The notes under the pieces were generated by a model. The model was not told the origin of the DNA. It did not search any database and worked only from the letters and a program-made list of their open reading frames with translations. This document shows positions 47,301-58,001 of a stretch of 64,000 nt of DNA, piece after piece. A program made the position numbers and the translations under genes. The number at the start of each line of letters is the position of its first letter. Positions within the stretch are counted from its first letter, which is position 1. The stretch comes from Aegilops tauschii subsp. strangulata (taxonomy: Eukaryota > Streptophyta > Magnoliopsida > Poales > Poaceae), in NCBI RefSeq assembly GCF_002575655.3, contig NC_053040.3, forward strand, positions 459,530,780-459,594,779, in the 5' to 3' direction.

Positions 47301-49548
47301 GTAAACAAAAGGCGAGAAAAATGATTTAGTTTGTTTCTCTCAACAAAGGAAACATTATTATTTTTAAACAATACTAAACATTGTTTTGTTTGAGGGAACA
47401 AAGTAAACATTCTTTCTTTTTCGTGGGAGCAAAAGTAAACATCCTATAAGTGTGAATTAACGAACACCCGACGATTCTGTTGCGATGGAAGATCTATAGA
47501 AGCTGAGCAGTCAATATCATCGACCAAATTAACAAGCCATCTACAGTGGTTCATGTACCAAAGATGACTGGGGTTGCACCAGAGAACATGTAGGGATGGT
47601 TCGTAAATTAATGAACATTCGATTTTCCTGTCGTGAAAGATCTATTAGAAGCTGTCGAGTCACTTTCGTCGGCCAAATTAACAAGCTAGCGGCCATCTTT
47701 CTGCCCGAGACTTTGATAAGGAAGTTGAAAGCGAGTCGTCTCCCAGACCAGAGCAGACGACACACATGCTAGCTACTAGTGCTAGCTTGGACTGCATCAG
47801 TGGCGGAGCCAAGATTCGAGTATAGGGGGGACCGAGTACGTATATTGGTCTAATCTCATTGATAATTACTCGTCGCTCCTACTAAAATTGTCCCCCCCCC
47901 CCCCCCCCCCCCCCCGGACTGCATATACATGACGGACGATGATGAAGAATGCATGACTGGCCTAGTAAGAATTTTCAAGAGTGCTAATTTTGGACTGGCC
48001 GTTCAACGTTGCTGACCCGACATGGATGATGCACGTACGTCCACATGGTGCCCGTCACACCGGTTGAAACTTGGATCCCATGCATTTAGGGGAGTGGTTG
48101 CGATGCGTTGCAGAACGGATATAAAGATTTGTGGCATCTATCTATGCCCTTGTCGTCGACTGTCGTCCCCAACCAATCTAGCTACAACCACATGAGCCAT
48201 GAAGCTTGACCGACTCGCGCGCTAGCACGTGCATGCGTACGTACGTACGCGGTGAAGAAGCAGACCGCGCGTGTAGACTAATCAGACCACACCAGTCCAA
48301 GTGCCCAATGATCGGCCCTGAGCAGCCAAGAATTTTTAAGCTTAATAGCACGGGCTGACAGGCACGCACGAACCCAAGCCTGACAGAAGTAGCGAATATC
48401 TGCACTTTGAGTTCACCGGTCACGGTTAAAAACGGCGGTTTATGCCATGTGGGATGGATTAGTTGGGGTTCCAACGCAGTTCGTTGGAGATGTGGAAGTT
48501 GTTAATTTGGATCCCCGTGCGTCCTCGTCGTCGTCCTTGTGTTGACGATCGTGATCGAGGAGCTGGACAAAATGGCGACAGGGCCGGCCACGATGGATGT
48601 CCATGCAAGACGACAATTCTAGGCTGGCTGGCGGACCGGCAGCCGGCCGTGAGAGGCGCCGCATCCGGCGGCACCACAGAACAGCTAGCTAGTGGCTCGT
48701 GTACCACAGACGGCGGGAGCTGCACAGTCTTCAGCCCCCAGTGGGTAGGGCAAGACAAAAGAGATGGTGCTAATTTCCAGACGAGCATGCGGAATCAAGA
48801 GGTTAATTAGAGAAAGCAGCTGGCGTAATGAACTCTGATGGTAGCGTACGCGGTGAGCGAGAGAGAGGTTAACTAACTAGCTAGCAGCGGAAGCGCGCGA
48901 AGCCGGGGACGTCTCTGGCGGAGTCCGGCGGTGCCTGGTGGCCAAGCCCGGCAGGGTGCGCCGCGCAGCCATGAGAGCTCGGCCGGCGCCGCGAACTGCG
49001 CGGTTCGCACCACGGAACAGTTAGTGGTTCGTGTCCCACGGACGAGACTGCTCGAACTGCACGGTGGCGCAGCAGCCGTCGGTGAGGGACTAAAAAAGGC
49101 CAAGCTAGAGAGCTAATGTCGAGACGGCAAGCTTGCGTTTGCAAGTGTTATCGTAGACTGTAGCTAGCGTACGAGCTTGCATAGATTCATGAAGCGAAAG
49201 ACGAAAATAAGAGAAGCCACTAGGGAGCTTACCGGCGGAAGCTGCGCCGACGACGTCCCCTTTGGAGTCCCCGAAGTGGAGCTCCACCCTGGTGGCCGAG
49301 CCCGGGTGCGCCGCGTAGTAGTCCTCCACCGCCATCTGAATGCCGGTCCGCCGCCTCAGCGACACCGCCGACGACGCCTTGGTCGCCCAGTCCAGGATCA
49401 CCCCGACGCGGACCGGCACCGGCGCCGCCATGCTCTGCGCTGTCGCCACCTGCAGCGGCCCGACGAGCGCGGCCACTACGAGCAGCAGCAGAGCGTAGAA
49501 GAACGAGGCCGGGCCGACGAGGGAAGAAGGCGAGAGCGCGCGCACCAT
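44338..49548 (-). CDS. GLR: Plant glutamate receptor-like cation channel
   Basis: Ligand-gated, amino-acid-responsive cation channel of the plant ionotropic glutamate receptor family, in plasma or internal membranes. Exons on the minus strand are 49548-49233, 47175-45538 and 45410-44338; junctions are GT-AG and the joined frame has 1008 residues. In order: signal peptide (about 1-38, hydrophobic ALLLLVVAALV); amino-terminal ligand-binding fold (about 45-430: VRVGVILDWATKASSAV, AIIGPKTSAEAEF); S1 half of the glutamate-binding domain (about 465-580: YCIDVFEAVMKNLPYPV, ADIAVGDVTIT, DFTMPFTESGWAM); pore helices (about 590-695, with SSYTASLTSML, plant counterpart of SYTANLAAF); S2 half; last membrane span (SFGGLFLITGVVSSLMLLLYVAIF); and a long Ser/Gly-rich tail. 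Families are usually 900-960 residues; the extra length is mainly the tail. The N-terminal exon start follows a TATA box at 49632-49638. Confidence 0.93.
45502..45529. mobile_element. Stowaway remnant at a GLR splice donor
   Basis: 28 bases starting CTCCGGGTAG and ending GGGACGGAGGGAG, with TA on both sides (45500-45501 and 45530-45531). This fits an internally deleted Stowaway or its terminal remnant. It lies in the 127-base second GLR intron (45411-45537). Its end is only about 7 bases inside the donor site GTAAGC (plus 45532-45537). Confidence 0.55.
47176..49232 (-). other. Long first intron of GLR
   Basis: 2057-base intron with donor GTAAGC at 49232 and acceptor TTGTTGCAG at 47176. It contains three diverged copies of a block reading GTGGTTCATGTACCA / GTGGCTCGTGTACCA / GTGGTTCGTGTCCCA (about 47548, 48690 and 49023). 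A run of 24 C at 47892-47915 follows a GTGGCGGAGCCAAG segment typical of cereal repeat remnants. Frames inside the intron are short and are not taken as genes. Confidence 0.7.
47892..47915 (+). repeat. 24-base C homopolymer
   Basis: An uninterrupted run of 24 C residues in the first GLR intron. Upstream, GTGGCGGAGCC followed by GGGGGGACC suggests the run is a relic of a repeat with a G/C-run end. Homopolymers of this length are also common sequencing error sites. Confidence 0.8.
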
Positions 49549-49631
49549 GGCCTTGCAAGTTGCAACTTGGGAAGAAGAAGCTTTGCGATGCGTGAACGAT
49601 CAGTACCCTCTAGCGGCGCCGGCCGCGGTCG

Positions 49632-49638
49632 CTTTATA
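49632..49638 (-). promoter_or_regulatory. TATA box of GLR
   Basis: TATAAAG on the minus strand, about 85 bases upstream of the GLR ATG (49548) and followed by GC-rich sequence. Position fits a TATA promoter with a leader of about 55 bases. ACGTGGC and CCACGTAC motifs at 49781-49815 are ACGT-core (G-box/ABRE-like) sites and could make it responsive to abscisic acid or light, by analogy only. Confidence 0.6.
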
Positions 49639-52216
49639 GGCGACGTGGATGGTACCGGCGATGGAAGTGGAACCTCGCGCGATCGATGGATTTGGTTTTG
49701 GTTTTGCGGTGGCGTACGGCGACGTTGCTCTTGAAAAGAAAACCACTCGACTCTTGACTTTGACTTGTATGCGGGAGGTGGGCCACGTACGTGTACGTTC
49801 GACAGCTACGTGGCAGCGCAGGAACCGGTCCAGAGAATGCAAATGGAGGTCGGCGAGGAGTAGAAAGCAAACCCATGGTGAAAAGCTCGGAGCTCTCGTC
49901 TTCTTTTAATCCCTCTCCTTTGATCTAGCTAGCTAGTGTCTGCGGGTCGATTGACTCTGCTCCTCCCGTGCATGAATTTTTTACCAGGTTCAAAGAGGAA
50001 TCATGTTCTTCGCTGTTGAAAATATGTACCACAAGCATTGTTTACAAAAGATGGGATGACCGCGGTGTACATTTACGTAGTGTGTACACGGGACGTGGGG
50101 CAAGCACCGACCATGGCCACGACTTTGCTGGGGTGCATTCCTGCCCCGCCCCGTTGAAGACGTTTGTCGAGTTGCTCAGGGTCAAATTTTAAGAGCAGCT
50201 ATACAGACAGAATCTTCTGGAGTACTTTATACGTATACGGTTTGCTTTGTCAAGCCCCGGATTTGGATGGTAGCAGGTAGTTCTGTTAATTGGCCCGTCT
50301 TGTTGGATAATTAACAGTACAATATACCATGAAAGTACCTACCTCTAGGACTTCATCGAGAAAAACCTACCCTCTGGGAGACAAGATATATAGATTACCC
50401 CAAATATGAGAATTTTAGGTCACTAGCGAGCTTGCTTCACGTCAGTTGTTAAGCTGTACGCATTCCATACCCGATCGAAGTACGACATGCGAAATTTCCC
50501 GGCGTATTCCAGCATCTACACGACTACACACTACAAGAATGTCACCCGCAGAAAAAATATATATAAAACAAACACACGGATGTCAAACTTCGTCCTAGAA
50601 TTTCTAATTTTGATCCTGGCCAACTACTCGCCTCTTCACAAAGTCCACCGGTTGCATGAAAGGGATGTGCAAGGTTCAAAGTGCGCCTGCCTATCATGCA
50701 GCATGTGTCGACCTTTTGGAGAAAAAAGTGCAGATCTTTTCCTAACGCCCCAGCTCAAGCGTCATGGACGGCGACGCTACAAGTACGTAGAAAATACACT
50801 CGAAGATGGTGCCATGTATGTATGTATATTATATTGGTGCTGTAGTCGAAGATTCGGACTCGTAGAAAATACACTCGAAGATTCGGACTTTTAAAATGCA
50901 AAGTCAACTTGGAGAAGACATATGTATGCTGTAGTCGATCCTATGCATGCTGCGATATATCGCTCAATGCGCTCAAGATCTTGAAACTTATTAGATGAAA
51001 GTTAGTAGTAATTAATCTGATCGACTGGTAGAGCCTCCGTGGAAGTGAATCAGGCCAAGTTTTGCCGCAAAAAAAGAAAAAGAATCAGGCGAAGTTGACC
51101 GGTGACCCGTCAGTGGTGCAGTGTACTATGCAACAGTCCAATGCCGCGAAAATTTATTAGTGAAAACGAAAGAACCGAATTAGAGGGAAACGCCGCCAGC
51201 CCGGACGTCGATTTCTTCGCCCAACATTCTGGATTTAATTATAATTCAGTTGTAGGAGTAGACGGCATGCATGCATTCTCCTGGCCACAAGACTCCGTGC
51301 GGAAATTTCCGTAGAGTTTACTTGCGATCAGCATGCGTGCCGCCGCCAATTAACATCACGGAAGATCTTTGTGGATTTCGCATCCCGTAAGCAAATTCTC
51401 TGCCTCTCAAGTCGGAGTCTAGTACGGTACTCACTGTCCGTCCGTCCGTCCCTCCCTCCCTGACTGACCTGAATCTGTAGCTGACTGATGACCATGGATT
51501 AGGCCACGGATGGACGCTGAAGTTGCGTGGCAAATCCACATGGATGGGCGTCATGTAATCAAGCTTCAGCGTTGATGATTCTGAATGAATGACTGGCTGA
51601 CGCGTGCATCGTAGACACTGTTTGAGGGGCCCGTGGGACTCTAGGAAAACATAATTCTAATCGGGGTCTAGTTTGAACGTCGGAAAATGACTTGACTGAA
51701 GAAGATCGCGTCTCGATCCTGTGCGCATGTGCGTTGGTGACCGACTTGCCCGGGACCTGGGCGTCCCTCCAAGTGGGCTGGTTTCGTTGACAAAACTTGC
51801 ACGTACAGTACAGTGGGAGTACGTACGTGCCTCGCAGAGAGAAGAATGGAGGAACATTCGAGATTTGTCTGACCAGAGCTGCATACAACTCTTCTTTGCA
51901 GAGTGCAGATCCTCGGCCGCCTCTGAGAGGCGCTGCGCTCTCCCTGCTCGCTCGGTCAGGGCCGTCCGATCCGGACTCCAAGAGATCTCTGCCGTCCTTC
52001 AACTTGCTCAGGAGTGCTCGAGTTGTTGAAGATACATTTCCAACCTTCAATTTTTTTTTACCCCGGGTATGTTTTATACTGTTGGACAACGGACAGGACC
52101 TGGGTTGGGTTCGTGCCCCCGAATAAGCTCCTCTGCACAAAGTCAAAAGAGCAAAGAGAAAATTCGGAAGAGCAGCTAGCCAATACTCCAATGAATTAGC
52201 TGGTGGCGTTGGAAGT
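49639..52216. other. GLR upstream spacer, no gene seen
   Basis: Mixed sequence with many palindromic GCATGC and AGCTAGCT motifs. A short repeat (CGTAGAAAATACACTCGAAGAT, two copies at about 50786 and 50860) and a TCCGTCCG/CCTCC microsatellite at 51437-51460 are present. A 223-codon minus-strand frame at 51559-52230 has no domain and is discussed among rejected items. Confidence 0.45.
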
Positions 52217-52218
52217 AC

Positions 52219-52260
52219 TCCCTCTGTCAAGAAATATAAGAGCGTTCAAATCACTACATA
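52219..52260 (+). mobile_element. One-ended Stowaway (Athos-like) fragment
   Basis: CTCCCTCTGTCAAGAAATATAAGAGCGTTCAAATCACTA, preceded by TA, resembles the left end of an Athos-type Stowaway (CTCCCTCCGTCCCATAATATAAGAGCGTTTT, by memory). No matching right end follows within 200 bases, so it is a truncated copy. Confidence 0.55.
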
Positions 52261-53173
52261 TCAAATTAATATACTCCTACCTGCCCTCTAGCTAGGAGAT
52301 CAAGATCCTAGAGCACAGTGTGTGTACCGAAGCATCTCACTAATATGGACGTTTCATCTTTCCTTTTGTTTAGGTCAGCACTAGCTACATTCGTTTTTAT
52401 GTAATGGATGCATGGAAGAGCAGACGTAATTCCACTGAGTTTTCAAGCATCAGTCTAACTTCCCAGGTTGTCAAACCCTTTCTCTCTCTAACCGAAAGAA
52501 TAAAGAGAACATCAAACCCTACCCCATAATTGCCACTTGAACTATACTCACTTGCTGATTCAGAAAGTGTGTTTAATTAGTAGCATCTCTTTTGCTGGGC
52601 CGGCAGAAGAACCAGATGCTAGTTTGCGCGACAAGATTAATTGACTTGATGGGTACAAAGTGCTTAGCTAGTGTGCACATCACTCTTGCTTACTTGTCGG
52701 CTTTGTCGCCCATGCATGTGGTACACAACTTTTCCTGAAGAAAAAGGCCCAGCTCAAGGTCGCAGATGTTGACGCTACTGGTAAAGAAAAGTTTTTCGAC
52801 GTTGTATATTGATAGGTGGTGCAAAGATACAAACTTTTAAATGCAAAGTCAATCTCTGCATTTAAAAGTCAATCTTTGCAACGACTTGTATGCGGTGACC
52901 AACTTGTTCAGACTTGGGTACTTCAAGTGGGTGGTTTTTCGCTGATCGTCCGGAGCGTAAGACCATTTTGATTGGTCAGTCTCTGATTCATGAATTCGGT
53001 CAATCTTACCCAACTCCAACTTCCTTGCACGTTTGAAATTCAGATCAACAGGGGAAAACCATCAAATACTCCCCATTTGTCACATCTATCTATCATATAT
53101 AAAAAGTATTTAACGGGTTAACCAGAAAAAGAGAAATAAATAGACTAGAAAATCCCACAAAACCCAGTAACTT
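52261..53173. other. No gene seen
   Basis: AT-rich spacer. A small duplicated stretch (AAATGCAAAGTCAATCT / ATTTAAAAGTCAATCTTTGCA) is seen at 52838-52885. No frame above 60 codons is convincing. Confidence 0.4.
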
Positions 53174-53837
53174 ATGGCCGTTGATTTAGTAAATAGCAAA
53201 CCATGTCCAATAGATCTTCCACGTCGAATAGAAAGCCCTGCCAAACAAGTCGTTGATGAGTCAGATACCGACGATCAGAGCCAGCGTGGCGACGATGAGG
53301 ACTCAGATGATGATGGTGCAGATTATCGAGTTGTTTTTCATGGTAAAGTAGGTCTGTATAGTTCTTCAGGCAGTGGGGCAACGGATGTAGCTTCGGGCAG
53401 CGCATGTAACGCACACGCGTAGCCAATGCTGAAGCGCTGGACAATGGAGCAACAAATGATGATGGCATGCCTGTCCGTGCGCCGATGAACCTGTTATCAA
53501 GTCCCGATTATGCTGACAGCGACTTGTCACACGGCGTCAGGCGATCGATTCAGGGGATGGCATGCTTAGCCTGCAAGATATGACAGACAAGCAAGTCGAG
53601 GCGACCACACAATCTTCTATCAAAATATGTGGTGCTAATCTTGTGAACACTTTGGCTTACCAGAGGTGTAAGAAATTGAAGCTACCATCTCCGCCCCGTC
53701 CAGTTTCACCGGTTGAGCCTATCGTGCCGTCAGAGGCCGATATTCATCTATCTATCAAGAAAATCGTCGCCCAAGAGCTTGGGACCCATGTGGATGACAA
53801 GGGTACCAGTGAGATCATCCCACCCCCACTCGGATGA
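53174..53837 (+). pseudogene. Two acidic-protein frames, probable decayed transposon or captured gene
   Basis: Two neighbouring frames on the plus strand: 53174-53422 (82 codons, MAVDLVNSKPCPIDLPRRIES, then a strongly acidic DESDTDDQSQRGDDEDSDDDGADY) and 53562-53837 (91 codons, with LKLPSPPRPVSPVEP and SIKKIVAQELGTHVDD). They may be one gene broken by a stop and frameshift around 53422-53560, since no splice sites fit well between them. I do not recognise the domain. Similar acidic linkers occur in transposon-associated plant proteins, but that is only an impression. Confidence 0.35.
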
Positions 53838-54303
53838 AGCAGGATCCACGCAGGTGATCTATTACTGTTTTTTTTTTTTACTTCTTCTTTTTCAGTATTA
53901 TTTTTGTCATTTTACATGGTTACAGTGGACACTTCATGGTAAGTTTAGCTGTTGTTGTATGATAATTTGAGTAGTATAACCTGGATAACTTGTAATCGTT
54001 TTCCCCCTTTTGTTTCTAAAGTTTGCTCCGAACACTTTTTTAACTACTCTTTTGTGCAGGGCACCTGCCAAACAAGTTGATACGCTCAAGGCGCCATCCA
54101 GTGTTATGAACAACGTATTTCCATTTTCTGAAGTTTCAATTTTTTCTTCTTTGTTTTCATATAAAAGACTTTCCAATTTGGTTCTACCCTTTTTGAGTTT
54201 CCAATATGTTATTTTTGTTTTCAACAGGTCATGTAAGCACCAAAGTAGACGAGAAGTCGTGTGATACGACATTGAGGTGATTCTCGCATTCTTGACTCTT
54301 TTT
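53838..54303. other. No gene seen
   Basis: T-rich spacer with intron-like texture (TGTGCAG at 54053-54059, TTTCAACAGGTC at about 54220). It could be intron and exon remnants of the preceding broken gene. No coding could be followed through. Confidence 0.35.
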
Positions 54304-54587
54304 CTAGTGCTACTTCTTTCTTCAACATATATTACTTAGTCAACATAAGCTAATATCTCACATTTCTAGTATCTGATAACTTGATTATTCAACGTAGTTA
54401 ATTTAGTCAAAATAGGTTGGTAATTTTAATTTTAGCATCTAATAACTTATTTCTTCAGCATAGATAACTTAGTAAAGATAGGATGGTAATTTACATAACT
54501 AGCATCTGATAACTTATTTCTTCGACATAGATAACTTAGTCAAAATAGGCTGGTAATTTACATAACTAGCATATGATAACTTATTTC
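54304..54587. repeat. 67-bp minisatellite, about 4 copies
   Basis: Units beginning ATCTGATAACTTATTTCTTC start at 54371, 54437, 54504 and 54571, with a more diverged copy from about 54304. The spacing is 66-67 bases. The last unit is cut after 17 bases by the LTR at 54588. The two most recent full units are the most alike, so the array grew recently relative to its older copies. Confidence 0.85.
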
Positions 54588-56335
54588 TGTTGGAAAACGT
54601 AGCATGCAATTTTAAAAAAATTCCTACACTCACGCAAGATCTATCTAGGAGATGCATAGAAACGAGAGGGGAGAGTGTGTCCACGTACCCTCGTAGACTG
54701 AAAGCGGAAGCGTTTGACAACGTGGTTGATGTAGTCGAACTTCTCGTTCCGACCGATCAAGCACCGAACGTATGACACCTCCGAGTTCTGCACACGTTCA
54801 GCTCGATGACGTCCCTCGAACTCTTGATCTAGCAAAGGTGTCAAGGAAGATGAGTTTCGTCAGCATGATGGCGTGGTGACGGTGGTGGTGAAGTGATCTA
54901 TGCAGGGCTTCGCCTAAGCAGTACGAGATATGATCAGAGGCGTAAACTGTGTGTGTGTGGGGGGGGGGGCTCCGCACACGGCTAACAACTGTTGGTGTGT
55001 GTTCTAGGCGCCCCCTCCCCACGTATATATAGGTGGGAGGGGGAGGGGAGCTGCCATGGGGCGCCCCAAATAGGAGGAATCCTACTTGGGCCCCTAGTCC
55101 AATTTGCTCCCCTTTCCTTATTACCGGAAGGGGGAAAAGGGAAGAGAGGGGGGAGGAAGGAAAGGGGGGACGAACCCCCTCCTCCTTCTCCTATTCGGCC
55201 TCCTTCCTTAAGGGGGGGCACCACCCCTTGTGGGCTGGTGTGCTCCCCTCCTATGTCCCATAAGGCTCATTATCCCCCCCCCCCGGGGGGGGGGGGGGTT
55301 CCGGTAACCCCCCTGGTACTCCGATATGTACCCGGTATACCTCGGAACACTTTCGGTATTCGAATATCATCGTCCTATATATGAATCTTTACCTCTCGAC
55401 CATTTCGAGACTCCTCGTCATGTCCGGGACTCTGGATAACATTCGGTCATCAAATCACATAACTCATATAATATAAAATCGTCATCGAACGTTAAGCATG
55501 CGGACCCTACGGGTTTGGAACTATGTAGACATGACCGAGACACCTCTCCGGTCAATAACCAATAGCAGAACCTGGATGCTCATATTGGTTCCTACATATT
55601 CTACGAAGATCTTTATCGGTCAAACCGTAATGACAACATACGTTGTTCACTTTGTCATCGGTATGTTACTTGTCCGAGATTCGGTCGTTGGTATCTTCCT
55701 ACCTAGTTCAAACTTGTTACCGGAAAGTCTCTTTACTCGTTTCGTAATGCGTCATCCGGCAACTAACTCATTAGTCACATTGCTTGCAAGGCTTCTTATG
55801 ATGTGTATTACCGAGAGGGCCCACAGATACACCCCCGATACTCGGAGTGACAAATCCTAATCTCAATCTATGCCAACCCAACAAACACCTTTGGAGATAC
55901 CTGTAGAGCATCTTTATAATCACCCAGTTACATTGTGACGTTTGATAGCACACAAGGCATTCCTCCGGTATCCGGGAGTTGCATAATCTCATAGTCAAAG
56001 GAATATGTATATGACATGAAGAAAGCTATAGCAATAAAACAGAACGATCAATATGCTAAGCTAACGGATGGGTCATGTCCATCACATCACTCTCCTAATG
56101 ATGTGATCCCGTTCATCAAATGACAACACATGTCTATGGTTATGAAACTTAACCATCTTTAATTAACGAGCTAGTCTAGTAGAGGCTTAATAGGGACACG
56201 GTGTTTTATCTATGTATCCACACATGTATCAACTTTTCGGTTAATACAATTCTAGCATGAATAATAAACATTTATCATGAATAAGGAAATATAAAATAAC
56301 AACTTTATTATTGCCTCTAGGGCATATTTCCTTCA
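54588..56335 (-). repeat. 3' LTR of the third copia element
   Basis: 1748 bases, on the plus strand TGTTGGAAAACG to ATATTTCCTTCA. A C-run/G-run (CCCCCCCCCGGGGGGGGGG) lies near 55274-55300 and a TATA-type ACGTATATATAGG at about 55021-55033. It is clearly more diverged from the other two LTRs than the first element's LTRs are from each other. Confidence 0.9.
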
Positions 56336-56368
56336 GTCTCCCACTTGCACTAGAGTCAATAATCTAGA

Positions 56369-58001
56369 TTACATTGTAGTGATTCTAACACCCATGGAGT
56401 CTTGGAGTTGATCATGTTTTGCTCGTGGAAGAGGCTTAGTCAACGGGTGTGCCACATTCAGATCCGTATGTATTTTGCAAATCTCTATGTCTCCCTCCTT
56501 GACTTGATCACGGATGGAGTTGATGCGTCTCATGATGTGTTTGGTTCTTTTGTGAAATCTGGATTCCTTCGCTAAGGCAATTGCTCCAGTATTGTCACAA
56601 AAGATTTTCATTGGACCCGATGCACTAGGTATTACACCTAGATCGGATATGAACTCCTTCATTTGCTGCTTCTGAAGCAGCTATGTACTCCGCTTCACAC
56701 GTAGATCCCGCCACGACACTCTGCTTGGAACTGCACCAACTGACAGCTCCACCATTCGATATAAATATGTATCCGGTTTGTGACTTAGAGTCATCCGGAT
56801 CAGTGTCAAAGCTAGCATCGACGTAACCATTTACGACGAGCTCTTTGTCACCTCCATAAACGAGAAACATATCCTTAGTCCTTTTCAGGTACTTCGGGAT
56901 GTTCTTGACCGCTGTACAGTGATCCACTCCTGGATTACTTTGGTACCTCCCTGCCTGACTTATAGCAAGGCACACATTAGGTCTGGTACATAGCATAACA
57001 TACATGATAGAACCTATGGCTGAGGCATAGGGAATGACTTCCATTTTCTCTCTATCTTCTGCAGCGGTCGGGCATCGAGTCTGACTCAACTTCACACCTT
57101 GTAACACATGCAAGAACCCTTTCTTTGACTGATCCATTTTGAACTTCTTCAAAACTTTATCAAGATATCTACTTTGTGAAAGTCCAATTAAGCGTCTTGA
57201 TCTATCTCTATAGATCTTGATGCCCAATATATAAGCAGCTTCACCGAGGTCTTTCATTAAAAAACTCTTATTGAAGTATCCTTTTATGCTATCCAGAAAT
57301 TCTATATCATTTCCAATCAACAATATGTCATCCACATATAATATTAGAAATGCTAAAGAGCTCCCACTCACTTTCTTGTAAATACAGGCTTCTCCGAAAG
57401 TCTGTATAAAACCATATGCTCTGATCGCCTCATCAAAGCATATATTCCAACTCCGAGATGCTTGCACCAGTCCATAAATGGATCGCTGGAGCTTGCACAC
57501 TTTGTTAGCACCTTTAGGATCGACAAAACCTTTTGGTTGCATCATATACAACTCTTCTTTAAGAAATCCATTGAGGAAAGCAATTTTGATGTCCATTTGC
57601 CAGATTTCATAATCATAAAATGCGGAAATTTCTAACATGATTCGGACAGACTTAAGCATCGCTATGGGTGAGAAAGTCTCATCGTAGTCAACTCCTTGAA
57701 CTTGTCGAAAACCTTTCGCGACAAGTCGAGCTTTGTAGATAGTAACATTACCATCAGCGTCAGTCTTCTTCTTGAAGATCCATTTATTCTCTATGGCTTG
57801 CCGATCATCGGGCAAGTCAACCAAAGTCCATACTTTGTTCTCATACATGGATCCTATCTCAGATTTCATGGCCTCAAGCCATTTATCGTAATCTGGGCTT
57901 ATCATCGCTTCTTCATAGTTCGTAGGTTCGTCATGGTCTAGTAACATGACTTCCCGAACAGGATTACCGTACCACTCTGGTGCGAAACGTACTCTGGTTG
58001 A
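56369..58001 (-). pseudogene. Copia reverse transcriptase and RNase H
   Basis: The frame 57947-56625 holds a nearly complete copia RT (DHDEPTNYEEAM, ARLVAKGFRQVQGVDYDETFSPIA, WQMDIKIAFLNGFL, LILYVDDILLIGND with intact YVDD). It continues into RNase H (VDASFDTDPDDSKSQTGY, GGAVSWCSSKQSVVAGSTCEAEYIA). Near 56640-56660 the frame is lost; the continuation is in another frame at 56662-56369 (MKEFISDLG, KIFCDNTGAIALA, HIMRRINSIRD, IHTDLNVAHPLTKPL). The 5' end is cut by the Gypsy insertion. The catalytic core is intact in sequence, but the polyprotein is not. Confidence 0.88.

Larger units (their letters stand above)
54588..58001 (-). mobile_element. 3' half of a Ty1/copia element, interrupted by Gypsy
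   Basis: On the minus strand the visible part is RT, RNase H, polypurine tract and 3' LTR (54588-56335). It belongs to the same family as the copia elements at 18606 and 29574. At 58002 a Gypsy LTR begins inside the linker preceding RT, so the 5' half should continue beyond that element outside the window. The left 5-bp flank (ATTTC, 54583-54587) is half of the expected target duplication; the other half is not in the window. Confidence 0.88.

Noticed and set aside
51559..52230. 223-codon open frame on the minus strand
   Set aside because: No domain, no signal peptide logic, mixed composition, and no splice or promoter context; overlapping frames on the other strand are similar in length.
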